Positions 6,352 to 18,373 of a DNA stretch of 41,656 bases are shown one piece after another; position 1 is the first letter of the stretch, and each line of letters starts with the position of its first letter. The notes below the pieces were generated by a model. That model was not told the DNA's origin. It did not search any database and worked only from the letters and a program-made list of their open reading frames with translations. Source of the DNA: Candidatus Eisenbacteria bacterium RBG_16_71_46 (GTDB lineage: Bacteria > Eisenbacteria > RBG-16-71-46); NCBI GenBank assembly GCA_001780165.1, contig MFFQ01000114.1:52156-93811 (forward strand), read 5' to 3'. A program made the translations under genes and the position numbers.

Positions 6352-7770
6352 GTGCGACTGCGCCGGCTCGAGCCGATCCTGCGCCGTGCCCTGCGCGGCC
6401 CCTGCGCCCTCGCCCCCGGCACCCGCCTGCTCGTCGCGGTGAGCGGCGGCGCCGACTCGACCGCGCTGCTGGTCGGACTCCGGGGTCTGGCGAAGGAGTC
6501 CGGGATCTCCCTGTGGGCGGCCCACCTCCACCACGGCCTGCGCGGAGCGGAGGCCGACGCCGACCTCGCCGCGGTGAGGGCGCTGTGCGGGGCGCTGTGC
6601 GTGCCCGTGAGCGCGGCGCGGTGGAATACCCGCCTGCGCATGAGGCGCCGCGGACTCGCCGGCCAAGCCGGGCTGCGGGTGCTGCGGCGGGAGTTCCTGC
6701 TGGCCGTGGCCCGGCGCTGCGGTGCGGCGGCGATCGCCACCGCCCACACGGCGGACGACCAGCTCGAGACCGTGCTGCTCCGCCTGGTGCGCGGGACCGG
6801 CTTGCGGGGTCTCGGCGGCATGGCTCCGCGCCGCGGACCATGGCTCAAGCCGCTGCTCGAGGCCACCCGCGTCGAAGTCGAAGCGGACCTGAAGACGGCG
6901 GGGATCGGCTGGCGAGAGGACCGCTCGAATCTCGACCCGGCCTACGCCCGCAATCGGATCCGGCTCGAGGCCATTCCCGCCCTGCTCGGCGCGAGCGGCG
7001 GCCGGGCCGCCCGCGCGGCGCTCGCCCGCCGCGTCGGGCGCACCGCACGCGAGGCGCGCGGCGCGGCGCGGCTGGCCGAAACCTGGGCGGAGCAAGTGCT
7101 TTCGCGGATTTGCCGCATCCAAGGCGGGGAGATTACGCTTGATTCGAAGGGGTGGGCTACCTACCCTTTCGCATTCCAGCGTACGATGTTACGTCGCCTG
7201 TGGGCGCGGCTCGCCCCGAACGGTCCGGGTCTCACCCACCAGCATCTAGAGGCGCTGTCCGTCCTCGCCACGCGGGGCCGTGGCGGAAGCCGGGTCGCCC
7301 TTCCGGGCGGCTGGACCGCCGAGCGGGACCGCGGGTCGGTTCGGCTGCGCCGAGCGGAGCCACGGTCGGGAGTGGCGCGCGCGGCGTTTCCGGTCCCGGG
7401 CCGATTCGAGTGGGCCGGCAGCGCGGTCCGCGGTCGCTGGACCAGCGCGGATCGGGCACTGCGACGGCTGGAGCGGATGCGGCGGAAGCCTGACGAGGAG
7501 TTTTTTGCGGCCGAGGCGTTGGCGGGGCCGCTCGAGTTGAGGGAGGCCCGCGCCGATGAGTGTTTTGTCCCTTTCGGGCGCTCGCGCCCGGTGCGCCTCG
7601 GGCGGTTCCTGAAGAAGCAGCGGGTGACACGGGACGTGAAGTCGCGTCCCACGGTCCTAGCCGATGCCGGAGGCATCCTGTGGGTGCTCGGCGTGCGCCG
7701 GTCGGCGCGCGCTCCCGTGAAGGGCACCACGCGGAAGGTCCTCTGGGTCCACGCGGAGCGCCATGACTGA
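6352..7770 (+). CDS. tilS: tRNA(Ile)-lysidine synthase
   Basis: 472 aa. Converts C34 of tRNA-Ile2 (CAU) to lysidine using ATP and lysine, so that the tRNA reads AUA and is charged with Ile. The N-terminal PP-loop SGGADSTALL starts at residue 31. HLHHGLRG, TAHTADDQLETVLLRLVRGTGLRGLGGM and the later RNRIR (NRIRLEAIP) are family marks. The C-terminal tRNA-binding domain (about 385-470) is present, with the LGRFLKKQRV segment. The GTG at 6352 lies 15 nt after the tRNA CCA; a start inside the tRNA is unlikely. Overlaps hpt by 8 bp. The tilS-hpt-ftsH order is conserved in many bacteria. Confidence 0.92.
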   Translation: MRLRRLEPILRRALRGPCALAPGTRLLVAVSGGADSTALLVGLRGLAKESGISLWAAHLHHGLRGAEADADLAAVRALCGALCVPVSAARWNTRLRMRRRGLAGQAGLRVLRREFLLAVARRCGAAAIATAHTADDQLETVLLRLVRGTGLRGLGGMAPRRGPWLKPLLEATRVEVEADLKTAGIGWREDRSNLDPAYARNRIRLEAIPALLGASGGRAARAALARRVGRTAREARGAARLAETWAEQVLSRICRIQGGEITLDSKGWATYPFAFQRTMLRRLWARLAPNGPGLTHQHLEALSVLATRGRGGSRVALPGGWTAERDRGSVRLRRAEPRSGVARAAFPVPGRFEWAGSAVRGRWTSADRALRRLERMRRKPDEEFFAAEALAGPLELREARADECFVPFGRSRPVRLGRFLKKQRVTRDVKSRPTVLADAGGILWVLGVRRSARAPVKGTTRKVLWVHAERHD

Positions 7771-8314
7771 CAGCCAGCCAGCGATCCAGGTCGAACCGTC
7801 CATCCGGGTGCTGTACGACGCCGAGCAGATCGCCGCGCGCGTGCGCGAGATCGGACTCGACGTGACGCGCGACCTCGCGGGAGGGCGACCGTTGTTCGTG
7901 GGGGTGCTCAAGGGCGCGTGCATGTTCCAGTGCGACCTCGCGCGCGCCGTGCCGCTCGACGTCGAGCTGGATTTCCTGGCCGCCGCGTCCTACGGCGCCG
8001 CGACGACGTCGAGCGGGGCGGTGCGGCTGGTCTCCGACCTCCGCACCGACATCGCCGGACGCAACGTCGTGGTGTGCGAAGGCGTCATCGATTCGGGGCT
8101 GACCTTGTCCTACATTCTCGACCTGCTCCGCTCGCGCGGACCCGCCAGCCTGCGGGTGGCGACGCTGCTCGACAAGGCGCCGTGCCGCAAGGTCCAGGTG
8201 CCGGTGGATTACGCCGGCTGGACCATCGGTGCGGATTTCGTCGTCGGCTACGGCATGGACGCCGCCGAGCGCTATCGCAACCTGCCCTACGTGGGTGTTC
8301 TCGAGGAGGTTTGA
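7763..8314 (+). CDS. hpt: Hypoxanthine phosphoribosyltransferase
   Basis: 183 aa. Salvages hypoxanthine or guanine with PRPP to give IMP or GMP. The usual fold is readable: [11 protein letters not shown] (49-59), [10 protein letters not shown] (76-85) and the PRPP-binding motif [11 protein letters not shown] (105-115). Catalytic D110 is present, but the acidic pair normally written E-D is E106-G107 here. The C-terminal [16 protein letters not shown] and FVVGYGMD are typical. The ATG at 7763 overlaps the end of tilS. The stop is followed one base later by the ftsH start, so the three genes are translationally coupled. Confidence 0.92.
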   Translation: MTDSQPAIQVEPSIRVLYDAEQIAARVREIGLDVTRDLAGGRPLFVGVLKGACMFQCDLARAVPLDVELDFLAAASYGAATTSSGAVRLVSDLRTDIAGRNVVVCEGVIDSGLTLSYILDLLRSRGPASLRVATLLDKAPCRKVQVPVDYAGWTIGADFVVGYGMDAAERYRNLPYVGVLEEV

Positions 8315-8315
8315 A

Positions 8316-10394
<2,079 letters not shown>

Positions 10395-10460
10395 GGGCCC
10401 GGCCGGCCGCGCGGAGCCCCGGCGCGGGGCGGCGGCCGCACGTTTGACGCCGCCCTTGCA

Positions 10461-10570
10461 ACCATTCCGCCCCGGGCGACGTCTCATGAAGAGCCACGCC
10501 CCGGCGTGGCATGCGACCTCCAAACCAGTCGCAGCAGTCTTCCAAGACCGGGGCGTCGCCCGGGGAATGG
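10461..10570. repeat. Large stem-loop structure 1 in the ftsH/fadJ gap
   Basis: The outer stem pairs CCATTCC plus CCGGGCGACG (10461-10481, with a 3-4 nt bulge) with CGTCGCCCGGGGAATGG (10554-10570). Inside lie an 8+8 bp palindrome (GCCACGCC/GGCGTGGC, 10493-10510), GCGAC/GTCGC (10513-10517 and 10528-10532), and ACGCCCCGG/CCGGGGCGT (10496-10504 and 10548-10556), which competes with the palindrome. It is a branched, switch-like or REP-like fold between convergent genes, with no coding potential. Confidence 0.65.
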
Positions 10571-10580
10571 CAAGGCTCCG

Positions 10581-10634
10581 GCCCGCCTCACGGGAATCGC
10601 CCGGCCCATGGGTCGGGCGATCTCGTGGGCGGGC
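10581..10634. terminator. Long hairpin between convergent ftsH and fadJ-like genes
   Basis: GCCCGCC-CACG-ATCGCCCG on the left (10581-10602) pairs with CGGGCGAT-CTCGTG-GGCGGGC on the right (10614-10634). This gives roughly 20 bp with two small bulges and a loop of about 10 nt. It lies midway between two convergent genes and probably ends or insulates both transcripts. A T run is lacking on either side. Confidence 0.55.
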
Positions 10635-10681
10635 GCATCGGCAGGGACGCGGGTGCGCCCGTTCGCGTGCCCGACGGATGC
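10635..10681. repeat. Third imperfect hairpin in the ftsH/fadJ gap
   Basis: GCATC-GG-GACGCG on the left (10635-10651) pairs imperfectly with CGCGTGCCCGACGGATGC on the right (about 10664-10681). It is weaker than the two preceding hairpins but contiguous with them, so three structures fill the 310 bp gap. Confidence 0.4.
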
Positions 10682-10707
10682 CGCGGCGCCCCCCGGGAGC
10701 GACTCGC

Positions 10708-12858
10708 TCAGGCCATCGGCGGCGGCTGGGTGAACGTGCCCCCTTCGGCGACCAGCTTGAGCAGGCCGGCCGCGGGCTTGTAGCGCTCGCCCTTCTCCGC
10801 GCGCAGCGCGTTCAGCCGCGTGGCCACGCGCTGCAGGCCGAGGGTGTCGGCGTGGCGCAGCAGGCCGCCGCGGAACGGCGGGAAGCCGGCGCCGAAGATC
10901 ATGGCCAGGTCGAGCATGCCGGCGTCGGTCACCACCCGCTCCTCGAGGCAGCGCGCCGCCTCGTTGATCATCGCCAGCGTCATGCGCTCGACCAGGGTCT
11001 CGGGGTTCTGCGCCTTGCGCGGGCGGGGGCGGCCGATGAGCGCGCGGACCTGCGGGTCCACGCGGCGCTTGCGTCCCTGGTGGAGGTAGAAGCCGCGGCC
11101 GTTCTTGCGCCCCAGTCGCCCCGAGGCGATGAGCTTCTCCAGCGCGGAGGACGGGGCCATCCGATCGGGGAACGCCTTGCCCAGCACCCCGGCGACCTTG
11201 TGCGCGACGTCGAGCCCGACCTCGTCCAACACCTCGAACGGGCCCATCGGCATGCCGAAGCGTTTCATCGCGCCGTCGATACCGGCGATGGTGAAGCCCT
11301 CCTCGAGCAGCGCCATGGCCTCGCTCAGATAGGGCATGAGGATCCGATTGACCACGAACCCGGGCGCGTCGGTCACCACCACCGGGGTTTTGCCGAGGCG
11401 CCGGGCGAGCCCGACCGCGGTCACCAGCGTCTGGTCCGAGGTGCGGGCCCCGCGCACCACCTCGACCAGCGGCATGCGGTGGACCGGGTTGAAGAAGTGG
11501 AATCCGCAGAAACGCCCGGGGTGCTCGAGTCCTTCGGCGAGGGCGCTCACCGAGAGCGACGAGGTGTTGGTGGCGAGCACGGCGTCGGGGCGCATGCGCA
11601 CCTCGAGCTCGGCGAAGACCCGGCGCTTGACGTCGAGATCCTCCACCACCGCCTCCATCGCGAAGTCGGGGCGCCGAATTCCAGTGAGATCCGCGGTCGG
11701 CAGGATCATCCCGCGCTGGGCGTCGCGCTCGCGCGCCGGGGCGCGCCGCTTCCGGCCGCGCTCCTCCACCAGGCGGTGCACGGTCTGGAGCGCGCGGGTG
11801 AGGGCCGGCGGACTGATGTCGCGCAGCCGCACCCGGATCCCGTTGCGGCTGGCGAGCTCGGCGATGCCGCCCCCCATCACCCCGGCCCCGACCAGCACCA
11901 TGGACCGCACCGCCAGCGGCTGGATCGCGGCGTCGGCGACCACCGGGTCCTTCTTGGCCCGTTCCGAAAGCCGGAAGATGCGCACCAGGTTCTTGCACAC
12001 CGACCCGACCACCAGGTCGCTCACCCACTCGGCCTCGAGCCCGAGTCCGACCTCGAGCGGCCGGCCCAACCCGCGCTCCATCACGTTGAGCGCGGCCGGG
12101 GGAGCCGGATAGCGGTCCCCGCCGCGGGCACGGGCCATGGCCCGCGCGCGGTTGAGCACCAGGCCCCGCCCGAGCGAGTTCCCATCGAGCGCCCAAGCCG
12201 CGGATCCCCGCGGGCGGAACCGGTCGCGCCGCCTGGCCGCCGGCCGCCGCCCCAACTCGGCCAGACGCTGGTGGGCGAAGTCCAAAAGCCACGCCGCCGG
12301 CACCGCGCGGGCGATGAGGCCCATCCGCTGCGCCCGCTTCGCGTCGAGCGTGCGCCCGGTCAGCACCAGGTCGAGCGCGGCGGACAGCCCCACCAGCCGC
12401 GGCAGCCGCGTGGTGCCGCCGAACGCGGGGAAGATGCCGAGCAGGATCTCGGGAAAGCCGAGCTGCGTGCGCGGCTGCTCGCTGGCGATGCGCGAGTCGC
12501 AGGCCAATGCCAGCTCGGTGCCGCCGCCGAGGCACACGCCGTCGATCGCGGCCACCGTCGGTACCGGGAGCGCCGCCAGCCGATTGAACACGGCGTGCGC
12601 GCGGCGCACCAGGGTGCGCACCTGTTCGCGGTCGGTGATCGCGCCGATCGCATCCACGTCGGCCCCGGCGATGAACGATCCGGGCTTGCCGCTGCGCAGC
12701 ACGACTCCCTGCAGGTCGCGGTCGGCCTCGATCTGGGCGAGCGCCGCCTCGAGATCCGCGAGCGCGGCTTCGTCGAGCACGTTCACCTTGCGCGCCGGGT
12801 CGTCCATCACCAGGTGCACGATCCGGGGCTCCGGGCGCTCGACACGGAAGGTAGGCAT
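10708..12858 (-). CDS. fadJ: Fatty-oxidation multifunctional protein: enoyl-CoA hydratase / 3-hydroxyacyl-CoA dehydrogenase
   Basis: 716 aa, the usual size for FadB/FadJ alpha subunits. Carries out hydration of enoyl-CoA and NAD-dependent oxidation of L-3-hydroxyacyl-CoA in beta-oxidation. The N-terminal crotonase domain has the oxyanion-hole GADVDAIG (near 65), CLGGGTELALACDSR and LGFPEILLGIFPAFGGTTRLPRL with the two acidic catalytic residues. The dehydrogenase domain opens with VLVGAGVMGGGIAELASRNG (near 325) and has HFFNPVHRMPLVEVV. An Arg-rich low-complexity stretch (about 205-235) lies between the domains. The start ATG at 12858 overlaps the thiolase stop (TGATG), so the two subunits are coupled. 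The frame could extend to 12906 but would then run into the thiolase. FadB is an alternative name. Confidence 0.93.
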   Translation of the reverse strand: MPTFRVERPEPRIVHLVMDDPARKVNVLDEAALADLEAALAQIEADRDLQGVVLRSGKPGSFIAGADVDAIGAITDREQVRTLVRRAHAVFNRLAALPVPTVAAIDGVCLGGGTELALACDSRIASEQPRTQLGFPEILLGIFPAFGGTTRLPRLVGLSAALDLVLTGRTLDAKRAQRMGLIARAVPAAWLLDFAHQRLAELGRRPAARRRDRFRPRGSAAWALDGNSLGRGLVLNRARAMARARGGDRYPAPPAALNVMERGLGRPLEVGLGLEAEWVSDLVVGSVCKNLVRIFRLSERAKKDPVVADAAIQPLAVRSMVLVGAGVMGGGIAELASRNGIRVRLRDISPPALTRALQTVHRLVEERGRKRRAPARERDAQRGMILPTADLTGIRRPDFAMEAVVEDLDVKRRVFAELEVRMRPDAVLATNTSSLSVSALAEGLEHPGRFCGFHFFNPVHRMPLVEVVRGARTSDQTLVTAVGLARRLGKTPVVVTDAPGFVVNRILMPYLSEAMALLEEGFTIAGIDGAMKRFGMPMGPFEVLDEVGLDVAHKVAGVLGKAFPDRMAPSSALEKLIASGRLGRKNGRGFYLHQGRKRRVDPQVRALIGRPRPRKAQNPETLVERMTLAMINEAARCLEERVVTDAGMLDLAMIFGAGFPPFRGGLLRHADTLGLQRVATRLNALRAEKGERYKPAAGLLKLVAEGGTFTQPPPMA

Positions 12859-14141
12859 CAGTCGCGCTCCAGCACGAAGGCCGCGCCCTGCCCACCGCCG
12901 ACGCACAGCGCGGCGATCCCGCGCTTGAGGCCGCGGCGGCGCATCTCCATGAGCAGCGTGAGCAGCAGTCGCGCGCCGCTCGAGCCCACCGGGTGGCCCA
13001 AGGCGATCGCGCCGCCGTTGACGTTGAGCCGGTCGAGCGGGATCTCACCCAGCGCGCGGTCGCGGCCCAGCTCCGCGCGGGCGAAGTCCGGCGAGCGCGC
13101 GGCGGCGAGGCAGCCCAGCACCTGGGCGGCGAACGCCTCGTTGATCTCGATCAACTCCATCTCCTCGAGCCCGAGTCCGGCGCGATCCAGCGCCTTGGCC
13201 ATCGCATACACCGGCCCGAGCCCCATGCGGCCCGGCGCCAGGCCGGCGAAGGCGAAGCTGCGGATCCGCCCCAGCGCCGGCACCGGCCAGCGCTGCGCGG
13301 TCGCCTCGTCGGCGATCAGCAGAGCCGCCGCGCCGTCGGTGACCTGGCACGAGTTGCCGACCGTCACGGTGCCGTTGCGGCGGTCGAAGTAGGGTTTGAG
13401 CCGCGCCAGCGCCTCGAGCGTCTGCCCCTCGCGAGGTCCGATGTCGTCGGCCACCGCCTCGTAGGCCGGTGGCACGAACACCGGCACGATTTCCTCGCGC
13501 AGCCGCTCGCGCGCCGCGATCGCCCGCTGGTGGCTCAGGAGCGCGAACTCGTCCTGCTGACGCCGCGTGACGTGGAATTCCTGGCTCAGCACCTCGGCGG
13601 TCTGTCCCATGTTGAGCCCGCAGACCAGGTCGGTGAGGCCCTCGGCCAGCGCGATGCGTGGGGCCAGCAGCCGCGGGCGGAAGCGCGCGAAGGCGCCCAG
13701 CCGCTGCAGCGGGGTCTTGGCCCGCGCCACGCCTCCGAGCCACTCGGCGTATTCGAAGGTGTACTGGAGCGGGATCTGGCTCATGGATTCCATGCCGCCC
13801 GCCAGGACCAGCCGGGCGTCGCCCGCCGCGATGCGGTAGATGGCGTCGGCCACCGCTTCCATCCCCGAGGCGCAGTTGCGGTGCACGGTGAAGCCCGGCA
13901 CCGCCTCGGGGATCCCGGCACGCAGGGCGGTGATGCGTGCGACGTTGGCCGCCTCGGCCGGCTGCGCGCAATTGCCGAGGATGACTTCGTCGATCTGCGC
14001 CGGATCCACCTCCTGCCGCGCGAGCAGCTCCCCGACGGCGATGCGCCCGAGCTCGTAGACCGGCAGGCGCTTGAAGTCGCCGCCCGCCTTCACGAACGGC
14101 GTGCGGATGCCGCCCAGCAGCCAGGTCGGGGGGGCGTTCAC
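12858..14141 (-). CDS. fadI: Acetyl-CoA C-acyltransferase (thiolase), FadI type
   Basis: 427 aa. Cleaves 3-ketoacyl-CoA to acetyl-CoA and a shortened acyl-CoA, and is the beta subunit partner of the preceding enzyme. The active-site Cys is in HRNCASGMEAV (near 89-99), with the catalytic His in VNGGAIALGHPVGSSGARLL and the second Cys in LCVGGGQGAAFVLERD at the C-terminus. The GTG start at 14141 overlaps the TPR gene's TGA (GTGA). The order TPR-fadI-fadJ on the minus strand indicates one operon. Confidence 0.95.
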   Translation of the reverse strand: MNAPPTWLLGGIRTPFVKAGGDFKRLPVYELGRIAVGELLARQEVDPAQIDEVILGNCAQPAEAANVARITALRAGIPEAVPGFTVHRNCASGMEAVADAIYRIAAGDARLVLAGGMESMSQIPLQYTFEYAEWLGGVARAKTPLQRLGAFARFRPRLLAPRIALAEGLTDLVCGLNMGQTAEVLSQEFHVTRRQQDEFALLSHQRAIAARERLREEIVPVFVPPAYEAVADDIGPREGQTLEALARLKPYFDRRNGTVTVGNSCQVTDGAAALLIADEATAQRWPVPALGRIRSFAFAGLAPGRMGLGPVYAMAKALDRAGLGLEEMELIEINEAFAAQVLGCLAAARSPDFARAELGRDRALGEIPLDRLNVNGGAIALGHPVGSSGARLLLTLLMEMRRRGLKRGIAALCVGGGQGAAFVLERD

Positions 14142-14944
14142 TCGCTGTCCTCTTTCGGCTTCGGCAGCTTGCGCAGCAGCTCGCGCGCCTCCTGCTGGTA
14201 CCGCGTGTCGCGCGGGCTGCTGGTCGGCGGTAGCGCGATCGCCCGCTCGAGCTGCTCGCGCGCCTCGGCCCGGCGCTTGAGCTGCATGAAGGTGCGGCCC
14301 AGCTCGAGGCGGTGGTTCACGTAGTCCGGCTCCAGCTCGACGGCCTTCTGGAAATCGCGCACCGCGTTGTCCATCGAGGCGCCACGGGGCACCCCGCCCA
14401 GCACGGTGTTGGCCGCGGCGCGTTCGATGAAACTCAGGCTCGCCAGCTTGCGGTTCCATGCGGCGCGCACGTGGTAGGCGCGCCCGAGGCCGGGGTCGAT
14501 CGCGAGCGCACGGTCGACCTCCGCCTTGACCTCCCGCGACAGGGCGAGCCGGGTCTTGGCGCCCTCGTGGAGGGCCTGGCGGCCGAGCGCCACCGCCAGC
14601 GCGAGGTGACCCTGGGCGCTGTCGGGAGCGGTCTGCACCGCGGCCCGGGCGTGCTCGACCGCCGCCGCGACGAGCTGGCGCTGGTCCTCGCCGGAGGCGT
14701 CCTCGCCCAGCTCGGATTCGACCCGCGACAGCCGGTAGAGCGCCCGGAACCGGCCGGGCTCGGCGGCGACGATCTCGAGGAGGGCCGCGCGCGCGTTGGT
14801 GAGCTGGCCGTTGGCGTAGAAGGCCTCGGCGCGGGCCAGATCCTCCGCCGGCTCCTCCGCCGCGATCACCGGGAACGCCATGCCGGCCAGCGCGGCCACG
14901 ACGAGCGAGGCCGCCAGAATCCGGGTGCGGATCGATGCGCTCAC
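14138..14944 (-). CDS. Exported tetratricopeptide-repeat protein
   Basis: 268 aa. The signal peptide SASIRTRILAASLVVAALAGMAFPVIAAEE ends near residue 28. Several TPR-like helical repeats follow (ARAEAFYANGQLTNARAALL near 36-55; LALAVALGRQALHEG; VELEPDYVNHRLELGRTFMQ). It is probably a periplasmic scaffold, and no enzymatic motif is seen. The GTG at 14944 has AGGGAGGAG just upstream. It is the first gene of the operon with fadI and fadJ. Its link to fat use is inferred from position only. Confidence 0.75.
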   Translation of the reverse strand: MSASIRTRILAASLVVAALAGMAFPVIAAEEPAEDLARAEAFYANGQLTNARAALLEIVAAEPGRFRALYRLSRVESELGEDASGEDQRQLVAAAVEHARAAVQTAPDSAQGHLALAVALGRQALHEGAKTRLALSREVKAEVDRALAIDPGLGRAYHVRAAWNRKLASLSFIERAAANTVLGGVPRGASMDNAVRDFQKAVELEPDYVNHRLELGRTFMQLKRRAEAREQLERAIALPPTSSPRDTRYQQEARELLRKLPKPKEDSE

Positions 14945-15001
14945 GGGCTCCTCCCTGGAGACGCACGCGCCTCGAAACAGCCGCGGGCGTGACGCCGGGG
15001 G

Positions 15002-15031
15002 ACTGTGCGTCACCGCTCCCCCCGCTGTCAA
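15002..15031 (-). promoter_or_regulatory. Candidate promoter for the TPR-fadI-fadJ operon
   Basis: Consensus TTGACA on the minus strand (15031-15026), an 18 bp spacer, then CACAGT (15007-15002), a poor -10. The start would fall near 14995, about 50 nt before the GTG. The shared 256 bp divergent region with the acyl-CoA synthetase gene is where a fatty-acid-responsive repressor would be expected. No clear palindromic operator was recognised. Confidence 0.35.
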
Positions 15032-15200
15032 CGCGGGGGCGACATCGCCGGATCGCCGACCGCGCTCGTCCACGCCCCCGCGGCAAGGGGTGGCCAGGAG
15101 GGCGCGACCGCAGCCCTTTTATGCTTGTGGGCCCCGGGGCCGGGTGCTAGAGCTTCCCGCGGGCGGGAGGATCTGTGCCCGTCACGCGAGTGGAGACGCG

Positions 15201-17000
<1,800 letters not shown>

Positions 17001-17059
17001 CGCCATCCGGCTCCGGCGGTGCCACCGGCGTTCGGGGCAGTCAGGGGAGGTCCAAGACC

Positions 17060-18373
17060 ATGGGAATCCACCGATTCCTCCTGCCCGCGCTCCTGGCGGG
17101 GGCGGTGCTGCAGCCCACCGGGGTCCAGGGCGCGGGCTACGGCATCTACGAGCAGGGGGTGGCCGTCCTCGGTATGGCCGGCGCCGGCACGGCGTCGGTG
17201 CACGATCCGTCCGCCGTGTTCTTCAATCCCGCGGCGATGTCCTGGCTGAGCGGCGCGCAGATCCACGCCGGCGGCACCGCGCTCACCACCAACACCAGCT
17301 TCGCGGGCACGAACCCCTACCCCGGCTACGGCGTCACCGAGGAGATGAGGCGCCAGACGTTCTTCCCGCCCACGCTCTACGCCACCCGCCGCTACAACGA
17401 CCGCTGGTCGATGGGGGTCGGAATCAATTCGCCCTTCGGGCTCGGCGTGGACTGGCAGGATCCCGAACGCTTCACCGGACGCTACATCGTCACCCGCGCC
17501 GACCTGCGCGCCATCAACGGCGCGGTGAATTGGGCCTACCGCGTGACGCCGCAGCTCAGCCTCGCCGCCGGCGGCAATATCCTCTTCGCCCAGGTGGATC
17601 TCCGCCGCCGCGTGCTGGTGCCGAGTCCCGGCGGTGGCGGCGGACAGGTGGACGTGGCCTCGGTGCGGCTGCACTCGGACTACGATCCCGGCTACGGCTG
17701 GAACGCCGCGGTGTCGTACGCCCCGGTCCCCGAGTGGCGGCTCGGCGCGGCCTATCGCGGCAAGATCGTCGTGGACACCGAGGGCGACGCCGAGTTCACG
17801 CAGATCCCGACCGGCGACCCGGTCTTCGACGCCGGCGTGGCGGCCACGCTGCCGCCCGACCAGGGGGTGAGCACGGTGCTGCGCTTCCCGGCGATCTGGT
17901 CCGCCGGCATCGCCTGGCTGCCGGCAGGGACGTGGACCGTCGAGGGCGCGGTGGTGTTCACCGAGTGGTCGCTGTTCCGCGATCTGCCGCTCCGCTTCAA
18001 GCAGACGCCCGCGAACGACGAGACCATCGTCGAGGACTACCGCGACACCTTCGCCTTCCGCTTCGGCGCCGAGCACCGGTTGCCCGCCTTCACCTACCGC
18101 TTCGGCTACTACTTCGAGCAGGCCGCGGCACCGGCGCCTTCGGTGACGCCGCTGCTGCCGGACGCCGCGCGCAACGGCGCGACCGTCGGCCTCGGCCTTC
18201 CGCTGGACGCGGGGAAGCGCTGGCAGCTCGACCTCTACGATCTCGCCCTGTTCGTGGACCGCCGGGGCACCGAGGGCCGCGAGCGCGACGGCTTCGACGG
18301 GGAGTACAAGTCGTTCATCAACGCGTTCGGAGCGGGGCTCACCTACCGCTTCCAGCCGCCGGGGGAGCAATGA
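17060..18373 (+). CDS. OmpP1/FadL/TodX-family outer-membrane transporter
   Basis: 437 aa. Beta-barrel channel for long-chain fatty acids or other hydrophobic compounds. After a signal peptide (about 1-24), the mature N-terminus GYGIYEQGVAVLGMAGAGTASVHDPSAVFFNPAAMSWL is the FadL hatch hallmark (NPA motif). The rest alternates strands typical of the barrel (YNDRWSMGVGINSPFGLGVDW) and ends in an aromatic-containing LTYRFQPPGEQ. The ATG at 17060 has GGGGAGG nine bases upstream. The next gene overlaps its stop by 4 bp (ATGA), so uptake and the lipoprotein are co-translated. Confidence 0.92.
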   Translation: MGIHRFLLPALLAGAVLQPTGVQGAGYGIYEQGVAVLGMAGAGTASVHDPSAVFFNPAAMSWLSGAQIHAGGTALTTNTSFAGTNPYPGYGVTEEMRRQTFFPPTLYATRRYNDRWSMGVGINSPFGLGVDWQDPERFTGRYIVTRADLRAINGAVNWAYRVTPQLSLAAGGNILFAQVDLRRRVLVPSPGGGGGQVDVASVRLHSDYDPGYGWNAAVSYAPVPEWRLGAAYRGKIVVDTEGDAEFTQIPTGDPVFDAGVAATLPPDQGVSTVLRFPAIWSAGIAWLPAGTWTVEGAVVFTEWSLFRDLPLRFKQTPANDETIVEDYRDTFAFRFGAEHRLPAFTYRFGYYFEQAAAPAPSVTPLLPDAARNGATVGLGLPLDAGKRWQLDLYDLALFVDRRGTEGRERDGFDGEYKSFINAFGAGLTYRFQPPGEQ

